64,000 bases of DNA from LMUY01 sp964244585 (GTDB lineage: Bacteria; Pseudomonadota; Alphaproteobacteria; Acetobacterales; Acetobacteraceae). Every line of letters starts with the position of its first letter. Position 1 is the first letter of the stretch. A program made the position numbers and the translations under genes. The stretch is taken from contig CAXTJM010000002.1 in NCBI GenBank assembly GCA_964244585.1, forward strand, positions 248,001 to 312,000, in the 5' to 3' direction. The notes below the pieces were generated by a model. That model did not search any database. It had not been told where the DNA came from and worked only from the letters and a program-made list of their open reading frames with translations. Below, piece by piece: positions 16,981-25,268 of the stretch.

Positions 16981-18065
16981 TGTGCCGGATAGGCGCGGCC
17001 GCGCCACATGGCGGGCCGGCCACGCAGCATGCGCAGCAACGCGGCCCACTGGACCGTTAGCAACGCGACGATGCCCACCGGGTGCAACACGGCGCTGATC
17101 TCCGGCTGGCGGAACCGGGCGGCCAAGAGCAGGCGCAGGCCCACACCCATGACCAGCGCGGCCATGGCCGGCGTGCTGGGCACCGTCAGCATGAGGATCG
17201 CCGGCAAGACCTGGCCGCCGAACAGCATGGTGGTCCAGATCACCAGCGCGAACGGCCGGGCCATCCCCTCGGTCGCGTTCTTGCCCAACCCCGACCAAAG
17301 TTCCGCCGCCGAGCCGTACATCCGGCACGATGCCATATCCGTCGCGTCGAAGAGGTCCGTCATCTGGCCCGCCCGGCGGAATGCCCGCGGCAAGGTGAGC
17401 CCATCGTGCAACGAGGCGCGGATCGCCATGTGGCCGCCCGCCTGCTGGTAGGCGGCGCGGCGGGCGATGAACAACTGGCCGCAGCCGGCACCCAGGGATG
17501 CTGCCGGCGAGCGCCGCATCGCCTGGATCGGCAGGAAGCCGAGCAGCAGGAAATGGATCAGCGGCAGGAGCAGCTGCTCCGACCAGGTATGGACGACCTG
17601 GCGGGGAAAGCCGCTGGCGAGCCCGACGGGGTTCCGCTCCATGAACCCGGCCATGCGCACCAGCGCGTCGGGCGCCAGCCGCACGTCGGCATCGGTGAAC
17701 ACCAGCAGGTCATGCCGCGCCGCCTGCGCCAGGACCGAGCAGGCATGTTGCTTGCCGGACCAGCCGGGCGGGAGCGCCGGTCCGCTGATCACGCGCAGAC
17801 GCGGATCGGCGATTGCGGCCAGGATCGCCGCAGTGCCGTCCGACGATCCATCGTCCAGCACGACCAGCTCCAGCGTGACGCCCGCATTGGCCAGCACGGC
17901 GGCCACGGCGGGGCCGATATTGTCCTGCTCGTTGCGGGCCGGGATCAGCACCGATACCGCGTGCGGCCGTGCGGCCGGGCTGGGCGCAGCGAAGTGCCGC
18001 AGGTTGAGCAAGGTCAGCACGAACGGCCCGGCGGCGAGCAGGAGGGCGACCACACCGGCGATCAT
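16977..18065 (-). CDS. GT2 glycosyltransferase, CrtQ-like
   Basis: A 362-residue membrane-linked family-2 transferase. It has an N-terminal transmembrane helix at about residues 4-24 and a GT-A domain with VSVLIPARNEQDNIG, LDDGSSDGT, FTDADVRLAPDAL, GAGCGQLFIARR and ASLHDGLTLPRAFRRAG. Three or four transmembrane segments follow near the C-terminus. The layout matches CrtQ of the staphyloxanthin pathway, which glucosylates diaponeurosporenoate. It lies in an overlapping operon with an acyltransferase and two carotenoid desaturase-like genes, which supports a carotenoid-glycosylating role. Substrate identity is inference. Confidence 0.72.
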   Translation of the reverse strand: MIAGVVALLLAAGPFVLTLLNLRHFAAPSPAARPHAVSVLIPARNEQDNIGPAVAAVLANAGVTLELVVLDDGSSDGTAAILAAIADPRLRVISGPALPPGWSGKQHACSVLAQAARHDLLVFTDADVRLAPDALVRMAGFMERNPVGLASGFPRQVVHTWSEQLLLPLIHFLLLGFLPIQAMRRSPAASLGAGCGQLFIARRAAYQQAGGHMAIRASLHDGLTLPRAFRRAGQMTDLFDATDMASCRMYGSAAELWSGLGKNATEGMARPFALVIWTTMLFGGQVLPAILMLTVPSTPAMAALVMGVGLRLLLAARFRQPEISAVLHPVGIVALLTVQWAALLRMLRGRPAMWRGRAYPAQ

Positions 18066-18856
18066 GGCTCGCTGCCGTGGCTTGGGTCGAAGCGTTGGCC
18101 GCTGACCGTCGCGCGAACCCGGCGCCAGGCGTCGTAGATGCCGCCCACCCCCACCGGACCGCGCAGCAGAGGCGTGAACAGGGCTGGGTTTCGCGTCATC
18201 GACTCGGCCGCCAATGCATCCATCGTGCCCGCCAACGCTGATCCGAGGTGCTGCGTCCACTCCGCGACGCTACCCTCGCGGCCACTCTGGAGCGCGGCGC
18301 CGAACCGCAGCAGCACTTCCGGCTTGCTCTCATTCCAGAACGGGTAGTCCAGGGCGAGCGGCAGGATGGTGACGCCGGGGCGACGCCGGGCCAGATGCGC
18401 CAAGCCGGCCCGCAAGGCGATCGGGCGAGCGCGGACATCGGTGAAGGCGCCCTCTGCCGTGATCCATAGCATGGTGCCCGGCTGCGCGAGCACGGCGTCG
18501 CACATGCGGAGGAACTGGCTTGCGCCACGCGGATCATCCTGCGCCACGCCGAACACGCCCATGCGTTGCAGGACGCCATATCGCCCCAGGGCGGCCTGGT
18601 CCATCGGGCCATAGCCGGCGCGGCCGCGGAACAGCATGTCGCAGAGCAGGATGTAGATCGTCGGGTCCCACCAGGAAGGATGGTTGGAATAGACGATCAG
18701 CGGACCGCTGGCGGGGATCGCCGGCAAGCCTGTGCGGGAGAGGCGCAGCGCGTGGAAGCGGCGGCCGACAAACCAGCGGAGGTAGAGGGCAAACAGCCGG
18801 AACAGGATCGGAGAGCGACGTGCGATGCGGCGCGAGACGGCCGTCGGGCTCTCCAT
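18062..18856 (-). CDS. PlsC-type acyltransferase, probable carotenoid tailoring
   Basis: A 264-residue protein with the lysophosphatidic-acid-acyltransferase fold: HX4D motif in SNHPSWWDP, GYGPMDQ, the EGAFTDVR block, and ILPLALDYPFWNE. It may acylate the sugar of a glycosyl carotenoid, functionally like CrtO of Staphylococcus though not of that family; this comes from operon context. ATG 18856 is used; the longer frame from TTG 18907 runs through a REP-like palindrome. The stop overlaps the downstream transferase ATG (ATGA). Confidence 0.72.
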   Translation of the reverse strand: MESPTAVSRRIARRSPILFRLFALYLRWFVGRRFHALRLSRTGLPAIPASGPLIVYSNHPSWWDPTIYILLCDMLFRGRAGYGPMDQAALGRYGVLQRMGVFGVAQDDPRGASQFLRMCDAVLAQPGTMLWITAEGAFTDVRARPIALRAGLAHLARRRPGVTILPLALDYPFWNESKPEVLLRFGAALQSGREGSVAEWTQHLGSALAGTMDALAAESMTRNPALFTPLLRGPVGVGGIYDAWRRVRATVSGQRFDPSHGSEP

Positions 18857-18871
18857 GCCACCCGTCAAGAA

Positions 18872-18897
18872 GCCCGCTCCCTCCGGGCGAGGGTCGG
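18872..18897 (-). repeat. REP-like palindromic element, half-copy
   Basis: The minus strand over these 26 bp matches 22 of 26 positions of the left part of the element at 42148-42218 (shared CCGACCCTC...CCGGAGGG core). It lies in the 112-bp gap between the desaturase-like gene and the acyltransferase, both on the minus strand. Read as protein it gives the PLPPGEGR-type string often seen with this repeat class. Confidence 0.55.
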
Positions 18898-18968
18898 ACA
18901 AGGGCAATATGCGAAACGCCCGACACCTCGGCCCTCTCGCGGTGGGAGCTTTGTTGGCAAGGCGTGGC

Positions 18969-20498
18969 TCACGCGCTGAGCGGGGCGGCGTTGGAGCTGC
19001 TGTCGCGGTCCAGGCTGTCGGCGGCGATCCAGCCGGACATCAGCACCATGGGCATGCCGGGGCCGGGATGGGCTGCGCCGCCTGCAAGGTACAACCCGGC
19101 CAGGTCGCGGGAGCGGTTGCCAGGTTTGAAGGCGCCCAGGAACTTGCCGTGGCTTGCCAGGCCGTAGATCGCACCGTTCAGCACGCGATACCGCTCATGG
19201 ATGTCCGCGGGGGTCAGGGTACGCTCCACCACGATGCGGCTTTCCAGGTCCGGCATGCCGGCGCAGCGCGCCAGCTTGTCTAGGATCACCTTGCGGTAGG
19301 CGGGCAGCATGGCCTGCCAGTCGTGATGCGGCCGCAGGTAGGGCGTGTGGACCAACACGTACAGCGCCTCGCCGCCCGGCGGCGCCACGCCGGGCTCGGT
19401 GCGTGACGTCGCGGCGATGTAGCAGGTGGGGTCGGGCGCCGGTTCGCCCTTGTTGTAGATCCAGTCGAACTCTTCCTCCGGATCGCGGGAGAAGACGAAA
19501 TCGTGATGCAGAAGATGGTCGTAGGCACGGTCCAGGCCCAGGTACAGCACCACGCCGGAACAGGCCGGCTCCCGCTTCCAGCGCTTGTTGAACGAGGCGG
19601 CAGGCTTGCCGCCGACCAGTTCGCGATAGGTGCGGACGCTGTCCATGTTGGACACCAGGGCGGATAGCGGCACCGTCTCCCCGGCTTCCGTCTCGACCGC
19701 ACTGACCACGCCGCGGTCCGCGACGATGCGGCGGATGCCGGTGGACAGGCGCGTCTCCACCCCCAGCTCGTCCGCGAGCTTCGCCAGCGCCAGGGGAACC
19801 GCGCGTGTGCCCCCCATCGGATACCAGACGCCGCCATCCATCTGCATATGGCCGATCGAGCAGAGCACGGCCGGAGAGTTGTACGGGGAGGAACCGACAT
19901 ACTGGACGAAATGGTCCAGCATCTGCGCCACCCGGCCGTCCGGCACCTTCTTGCGGATCTGCCGCGCGACGGAACTGCCCATCTTCAGGCTCATCACATC
20001 CTTCAGCGTCTCCAGGTCCATGTTCTTCTTGAAGTCCATGGTGTCCCAGAGGTCCTCGACCGACCGCCAGAAGAAGAATTTCTGGCTGACGTCGTGCAGC
20101 CCCTCGCTCATGCGCAGGAACTCCTGGTAGCCCTGGGAACTGCCCGGGCTGTGCGCGTCGAGGTTGGCGACCATACGCTCGGTATTCTCGGTCAGGTCGA
20201 GGATGGAGCCGTCGTCGAAGAAGCAGCGCCATTGCGGGTCGAGCCGGCGCAAGTCCAAGGCCTGGTCGAGGTCCCGCCCGGCCTCCGCGAAGATGCGGCG
20301 CAGCACGGCGGGCACGGTCAGGATGGTCGGCCCCATGTCGAACCGATAGCCAGCCTCTTCCCATTGCGCGGCCTTGCCGCCGACCCAGTCGTTCTTCTCG
20401 AACAGGATGACGCGGTGGCCCCGCGCCGCCAGGGTGCACGCGGCGGCAAGCCCGCCCAGGCCGCCGCCGACGACGCCGACGGGATCCAACTTGCTCAT
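18969..20498 (-). CDS. Carotenoid desaturase/oxygenase, CrtP-like
   Basis: A 509-residue FAD-dependent phytoene-desaturase-superfamily enzyme. The N-terminal dinucleotide site is VGVVGGGLGGLAAA, followed by VGGKAAQWEEAGYRFDMGPT and a YPMGGTRAVPLAL segment. The C-terminal signature is GLYLAGGAAHPGPGMPMV. In C30 pathways two such paralogues act in turn, a desaturase (CrtN) and a terminal methyl oxidase (CrtP); this copy resembles the latter group, but the split is uncertain. Its ATG overlaps the stop of the second paralogue upstream. Confidence 0.72.
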   Translation of the reverse strand: MSKLDPVGVVGGGLGGLAAACTLAARGHRVILFEKNDWVGGKAAQWEEAGYRFDMGPTILTVPAVLRRIFAEAGRDLDQALDLRRLDPQWRCFFDDGSILDLTENTERMVANLDAHSPGSSQGYQEFLRMSEGLHDVSQKFFFWRSVEDLWDTMDFKKNMDLETLKDVMSLKMGSSVARQIRKKVPDGRVAQMLDHFVQYVGSSPYNSPAVLCSIGHMQMDGGVWYPMGGTRAVPLALAKLADELGVETRLSTGIRRIVADRGVVSAVETEAGETVPLSALVSNMDSVRTYRELVGGKPAASFNKRWKREPACSGVVLYLGLDRAYDHLLHHDFVFSRDPEEEFDWIYNKGEPAPDPTCYIAATSRTEPGVAPPGGEALYVLVHTPYLRPHHDWQAMLPAYRKVILDKLARCAGMPDLESRIVVERTLTPADIHERYRVLNGAIYGLASHGKFLGAFKPGNRSRDLAGLYLAGGAAHPGPGMPMVLMSGWIAADSLDRDSSSNAAPLSA

Positions 20499-22096
20499 AC
20501 TGCCTCCGCAATCGCGGGTTCGTAGGTGGGTGACGCCATCAGCGACGGCTTCCAGCGCGGCGTCAGCCCGAGATCGTCCGCCATCAGCCGGCTGGTGATC
20601 CGCGCGCTCTCGAAAATCACCGGTAGGCCACTGCCCGGATGGGTGCCGCCGCCTACCAGGTAGACGCCGTCCAGATCCTCAAATCGGTTGCGCGGCCGGC
20701 GGTGCAGCATCTGCTGCAAGGAGTGCGACAGGTTGAAGGTCGCGCCGCGGAACACGTTCAGGTCGACCTCCCAATCGGTTGGCGTCATCACCTTCTCGAA
20801 CACGATACGCCGTTCGATGTCGTGCACGCCGAGGCGTTCGAGTTGGCGTAGGGCCAGGGCGCGGTAGCCCGCCTGCTGCGCGGCCCAATCGATCCCATCG
20901 CCGACGCGGTTGCCCACGGGAACCAGCACGTAGAGCGTGCTGTGCCCCGGGGGCGCCAGGGCCGGGTCGGTCACGCAGGCGTTCTGCACGTAGATCGAGG
21001 GTTGTCCGGGGGGCACCAGGCCTTCCTCGATCTCCTGTACGTTGCGGCGGTAGTCCTTGGACAGGAAGATGGTGTGGTGCGACAGCGACGGCAGGTCGCC
21101 CTTGATGCCGAGGTAGAGCATGAAGGTGGAGCAGGAGAATTTCTTCTTGGCCAGCTTGCGGTCGGTCCAGCGGCGCCGCAGCCGGTCCGGCACGAGCTTC
21201 GCCATGGCGTGGGCGAAATCCGCGTTGAGCACCAGCGCGTCGAAGGAGTCCCGCCCGTGTTCGGTCCGCACCCCCGTAGCGCGGCGCCCTTCGAACAGGA
21301 TTTCCTGCACTGGCTCCGCCAAGCGGAAGGTGACGCCCATGTCGCGTGCGATCCGCTCCATCGCGGTCATGACGGCACCGCATCCGCCGCGCGGATGGTA
21401 GACGCCGAACTCGTATTCCATGAATGACAGGATGGTGAACAGGCTCGGGCAGCGGAACGGCGACATGCCGAGGTATTTCGCCTGGAACGAAAAGGCCAGC
21501 CGCACCCGCTCGTCGCTGAAATAGGTCGCCAGGTCGCCGTCCACCGTGCGGTGCGGCCGCATCAGCTTCAGCGATTTCAGCAATTCCATGCGGAACAGGT
21601 CGCGCGGGCCGTTGAAGGGCGCTTCCAAGATGGGGCGGAAGGCGGCCAGCTTGTCCCGGTTGTCGGCAAAGAAGCGGGGCAGCGCGGCGGCATCGGCCGG
21701 CGCGAGGCGTGCCACCTCCTGCGCCAGCCGGTCCATGTCGCTGGTAGCACGGATTTCACCGCCTGCCTCGAACACCAGGTGGTATTGCGGATCAAGCCGG
21801 ATCAGCTCGACCTCCTTGTCCAGGCTGCGTCCGCAAGCGGCGAAGATATCCTTCAGCACGCGCGGATACAGGAAGAAGGTGGGGCCGGTGTCGAAGTGAA
21901 ACGTGCCGGCGGCGCTCGCCGCCTGCAACGTGGCGGACCGCCCGCCTACCCTGTCGTGATGCTCGTAGACGGTGACATCCGCCCCGGCCTGGGCCAGCAA
22001 CATGGCAGCGGCCAACCCACCGGGCCCGGCGCCGACGATCCCGATCCTTCGATGCGAACTGCCTCGGCTCAATCCGACTGCCTCCCCATTCGGCAT
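20495..22096 (-). CDS. Carotenoid desaturase, CrtN/CrtI-like
   Basis: A 533-residue FAD-dependent desaturase. Motifs are IGIVGAGPGGLAAAMLLAQ, RVGGRSATLQ, FDTGPTFFLYP, FQAKYLGMSPFRCPSLFTIL, YHPRGGCGAVMTAM, and the C-terminal GVYLVGGGTHPGSGLPVIFE. It probably desaturates a C30 or C40 polyene backbone. It is the first gene of the minus-strand operon. No crtB, crtM, hpnC/D/E or lycopene cyclase gene is in the window, so the substrate must be made elsewhere. ATG 22096 is taken; a start at a later codon closer to the FAD motif is possible. Confidence 0.75.
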   Translation of the reverse strand: MPNGEAVGLSRGSSHRRIGIVGAGPGGLAAAMLLAQAGADVTVYEHHDRVGGRSATLQAASAAGTFHFDTGPTFFLYPRVLKDIFAACGRSLDKEVELIRLDPQYHLVFEAGGEIRATSDMDRLAQEVARLAPADAAALPRFFADNRDKLAAFRPILEAPFNGPRDLFRMELLKSLKLMRPHRTVDGDLATYFSDERVRLAFSFQAKYLGMSPFRCPSLFTILSFMEYEFGVYHPRGGCGAVMTAMERIARDMGVTFRLAEPVQEILFEGRRATGVRTEHGRDSFDALVLNADFAHAMAKLVPDRLRRRWTDRKLAKKKFSCSTFMLYLGIKGDLPSLSHHTIFLSKDYRRNVQEIEEGLVPPGQPSIYVQNACVTDPALAPPGHSTLYVLVPVGNRVGDGIDWAAQQAGYRALALRQLERLGVHDIERRIVFEKVMTPTDWEVDLNVFRGATFNLSHSLQQMLHRRPRNRFEDLDGVYLVGGGTHPGSGLPVIFESARITSRLMADDLGLTPRWKPSLMASPTYEPAIAEAV

Positions 22097-22250
22097 CGGG
22101 GCTGGGAGTGGTCGGGCGATACGAGCATGGACGGAACCTTACCTTATATGCCGGAGAGGTCGAGGAGGAGACCCGCACTTGGGATGCGGTGCGCTCTTGT
22201 CACCGTTTCGGGCAAGCGCATTCTCCAGTCCAGGCGTCAGGAGCATGCAT

Positions 22251-23555
22251 ATGTTAAATCCGGGCGGAGATGTCGGCTTGCACGAGGCGATCCTGGCCGC
22301 TGTGGACGCCCAGGCGTCGGACGGGGTGGCCATGCTGGGCGGGCTGGTGCGCCAGCGATCGCTGCTGGGCCAGGAACATGGTGCGCTGGATGCGATGGCG
22401 GCGGCCTACGAGGGCCTCGGGCTCGTGCCCCGCCGCGTTCCTGTGGACGACCGGGCGCTCGCCAGGGTGCCCGGTTTCTCGCCCCCGCTAATCTCCTATG
22501 CCGGTCGGGACAACGTCGTGGCGGAACACCATCCGGTCGCCGTGGCCGGCCGTTCCCTGATGCTGCAGGGGCATGTGGACGTGGTGCCGGAGGGTGCGGC
22601 CGACCTCTGGACCACCCCGCCCTTCGAGCCGGACATCCGCGACGGCCGCATGTATGGCCGGGGCGCAGGCGACATGAAGGCGGGCCTGGCCAGCATCGTC
22701 ATGGCGATGCGCGCCCTGCGCGAGGCCGGGGTGCAACCGGCCGCGCCAGTCCAACTCGCCGCCGTGATCGAGGAGGAGTGCACAGGCAACGGCGCGCTGG
22801 CGGTGATGCACGCGCTGCCGATGCCCGACGCCGTCGTCATCCCGGAACCCGGCCCCGGCTTCCCGGCGCTCTACGTGGCGGAGGTGGGCGTGGTCTGGGC
22901 CTGGGTCACCGTCACCGGCCGCCCGGTCCACGTGCGGGAGGCCCATGCCGGGGTCAGCGCCATCCAGGCGGCCGCCCTCGTGGCGGAGGCGTTCGCCACC
23001 TATGAGGGCGAGGCCAACCGGGCGGAGCGGCGCCATCCGGCCTTCGCCGCCGACAACCATCCGATCAACGTGAACATCGGCACCATCGAGGGGGGCGAAT
23101 GGAACAGCTCCGTCGCCACTCGCGCCCGGCTCGGCGTGAGGATCGGGGTCATGCCGGGACAATCCTGCCTGGCGGTCAAGGCGGAGGTCGAGGCGCTGGT
23201 GGCGCGCGCCGGCCGGGACGAACGCCTGCGCGGTGCCGGGCTGGCGGTGGAGTTCAAGGGCTTCATGGCGGATGGCTGCGTGTTCCCGGCGGAACAGCCG
23301 ATCGCCCGGCTGGTCTCCGCCCGGCACGAGGCGGTCTATGGCGAGACGCTGCGCCACTACGCCGCCGCAGGGCTGACCGATGCACGCCACTACGTGCTTG
23401 CCGGGTCGGCCCAGGCGACGTGTTACGGGCCGGATGCCCAGAACATCCACGGCATCGACGAGAGCGTGGGTCTGGACTGCGTCACCCGCACCACGAAGGT
23501 GCTGGCGCTGACGATCGCGGCGTGGTGCGGGCTGGAGCGCCGGCCGTCGCGCTGA
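22251..23555 (+). CDS. M20-family amidohydrolase (ArgE/DapE-like)
   Basis: A 434-residue dinuclear-zinc amidohydrolase. Ligands and catalytic residues are visible in LQGHVDVVP (His), YGRGAGDMKAGLA (Asp), VIEEECTGNGAL (catalytic Glu plus ligand Glu), IPEPGP and the C-terminal NIHGIDESVG (His). A lid domain lies between about residues 215 and 335. The family includes acetylornithine deacetylase and acyl-amino-acid hydrolases; the substrate cannot be named. ATG 22251 is chosen because AGGAG (22239-22243) is seven bases away; ATG 22245 is too close. Confidence 0.82.
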   Translation: MLNPGGDVGLHEAILAAVDAQASDGVAMLGGLVRQRSLLGQEHGALDAMAAAYEGLGLVPRRVPVDDRALARVPGFSPPLISYAGRDNVVAEHHPVAVAGRSLMLQGHVDVVPEGAADLWTTPPFEPDIRDGRMYGRGAGDMKAGLASIVMAMRALREAGVQPAAPVQLAAVIEEECTGNGALAVMHALPMPDAVVIPEPGPGFPALYVAEVGVVWAWVTVTGRPVHVREAHAGVSAIQAAALVAEAFATYEGEANRAERRHPAFAADNHPINVNIGTIEGGEWNSSVATRARLGVRIGVMPGQSCLAVKAEVEALVARAGRDERLRGAGLAVEFKGFMADGCVFPAEQPIARLVSARHEAVYGETLRHYAAAGLTDARHYVLAGSAQATCYGPDAQNIHGIDESVGLDCVTRTTKVLALTIAAWCGLERRPSR

Positions 23556-24043
23556 ACCCGGCCTCGCCGCTGGCCCGGCTGCTGGGTGCGCCGGTCCAGC
23601 CCGGCGTGGTGCGCTGGATCGGCCTGCGGCCGGCCCGCCGCGCCGCCATGGTCGCCGTGCCGCGCGCCAGGCTGGCGCCGGGTCGCGGATTGGAGGGCGA
23701 CCGGTGGCAGGGCGCCGCCATGGGGGGCCGCCAGGTGACGCTGCTGGCGCAGGAACACCTGCTCGCCATCGCCAGCTTCCTCGGCAGGGCCGCGGTGACG
23801 CCGGACCTGCTCCGGCGCAACATCCTGGTCGGCGGCATCAACCTGCTCGCGCTCAAGGGGTGCCAGCTTCGCGCCGGCTCGGCAGTGCTGGAGATCACGG
23901 GCGAATGCCACCCTTGCTCCCGCATGGAGGAGGCGTTCGGCCCCGGCGGCTACAATGCGGTGCGAGGCCAGGGCGGCGTGACCGCGCGGGTCCTTGCGGC
24001 GGGCGAGGTCGGGATCGGGGATGTGGTGGAGAGGCTTGGCTGA
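23525..24043 (+). CDS. MOSC-domain protein
   Basis: About 172 residues. The MOSC (molybdenum cofactor sulfurase C-terminal) beta-barrel is marked by WIGLRPARRAAMVAV, GLEGDRWQG, LLRRNILVGGINL, the cysteine-bearing ITGECHPCSRMEEAF, and VTARVLAAGEVGIGD. The conserved Cys suggests sulfur or Moco binding. No ATG is available; GTG 23525, inside the end of the amidohydrolase gene, retains the SPLARLLGAPVQPG segment I consider family-like, while GTG 23606 would remove it. It is probably co-transcribed with the amidohydrolase. Confidence 0.78.
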   Translation: MRAGAPAVALNPASPLARLLGAPVQPGVVRWIGLRPARRAAMVAVPRARLAPGRGLEGDRWQGAAMGGRQVTLLAQEHLLAIASFLGRAAVTPDLLRRNILVGGINLLALKGCQLRAGSAVLEITGECHPCSRMEEAFGPGGYNAVRGQGGVTARVLAAGEVGIGDVVERLG

Positions 24044-24047
24044 GCGT

Positions 24048-25268
24048 TCAGCCCTCGGACTGCAACAGGGCGAGGGCTTGGTCGGGACCCGCCAGGATTT
24101 CCATCACGCGCACCCGGTCGGCCAGGCCGAGGCCGTTCGCGTGGTCGCGGAACCGCGTGCAAACCGCCTGCACGAGGCCGTCGTAATGCTCGCTGCCGCC
24201 CAGGCGACGGCCGGCGCTTTCCAGGCGGCGCAGATCGCGTGCCGTGCTCTCTAGGCTGCTGACCGCCTCGTCGTCATGATCGACGCCGACCGCGTTCGCC
24301 TGCGCCAGGGTGTTGGCCACGACGCGGTCGAACCGCTTGCGGCAGAGGGCGTCGGCCTCCCGGCGGATCTGGTCCAGCCGCCGCCGCTGCTCCGGGCTGG
24401 CCGGCGCGGCCTCCTCCAAGCCCTCGAGCAGCAAGGCCACGCGGATCGCCTCCACCGCGGCCTCCGTCGCGTCCCCGTTATCCGCCGCTCCATCGGCCAT
24501 CGCAGCCTGCAGGCCGGCCAGCGTGTGATCCATGGCGCGGTCGGTCGCCGGCGGGCGGGCGCTGGCGGCGATGTCCGATGCCAGGGCGAGCACCCTTGCC
24601 GGAACGGGAAGCCGGGCGAGCAGGACCGACACCATCGTCGCCAGGGCCAGCCCGCCACGCGGCTCGGCCCGGCACAGCAGGTCCCGGATCGCGCCATCGT
24701 CCGGGATCGACCGGGATGCCGCGAGATGCTCGATGGGGGACGCCTGCCGCAGCACGGCGGCGATGGTCAGGGCGAGTTCGGCGAAATCGGCGGCGGCCAG
24801 CCCGGACGCCTCCGCCCAATCGGGCGGCAGTTCCATCCGTTCCAGCGCGGCGGCCGCCTGCGGCCACAAACCGGCGCCAAGCAGGGTGATCGCCGCCCGG
24901 TCGTCCGGGGCCACCCGGCCCGCGCCCGCCTCCAGCGCCTGGACCAGGTCCGGCAACGCGGCCTGCACGGCAAGGCCCAGCGGCGCCAGGGCAGGGCGTG
25001 GCACGCCGACATCGCCGCGCCGCCACCGGCCCCCCGGGATGATCACCGGGTCGAGCGGGGTGAACAGCAACCGGGTGAATCCGAAGGGACGGGTCGGGCG
25101 GAGTTGGGCGAGGCGACCCCGCAGCGGGGCAATCAGCGCATCCGCCGCGCCGCGGTCCGGCATGTCGTCCACCATGGCGACCACGCGGGCGATCTGCGCG
25201 TCCCGCGCCTGCACCAGCCCGGCGACCACGTCCCGCACGTTCGGATCCGCCTGGACCGTGTGCAACAT
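24048..25268 (-). CDS. Conserved hypothetical, partner of next gene
   Basis: A 406-residue protein of unknown function. It is Ala/Leu/Arg-rich and predicted largely helical. It has no signal peptide or transmembrane segment, and no Walker or catalytic motif that I recognise. Notable stretches are RPFGFTRLLFTPLDPVIIPG near residue 60 and repeated two-helix patterns through the middle. ATG 25268 overlaps the upstream gene stop by one base (TGATG), so the two proteins are probably made together and may interact. It could be an ARM/HEAT-like scaffold; this is speculation. Confidence 0.6.
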   Translation of the reverse strand: MLHTVQADPNVRDVVAGLVQARDAQIARVVAMVDDMPDRGAADALIAPLRGRLAQLRPTRPFGFTRLLFTPLDPVIIPGGRWRRGDVGVPRPALAPLGLAVQAALPDLVQALEAGAGRVAPDDRAAITLLGAGLWPQAAAALERMELPPDWAEASGLAAADFAELALTIAAVLRQASPIEHLAASRSIPDDGAIRDLLCRAEPRGGLALATMVSVLLARLPVPARVLALASDIAASARPPATDRAMDHTLAGLQAAMADGAADNGDATEAAVEAIRVALLLEGLEEAAPASPEQRRRLDQIRREADALCRKRFDRVVANTLAQANAVGVDHDDEAVSSLESTARDLRRLESAGRRLGGSEHYDGLVQAVCTRFRDHANGLGLADRVRVMEILAGPDQALALLQSEG

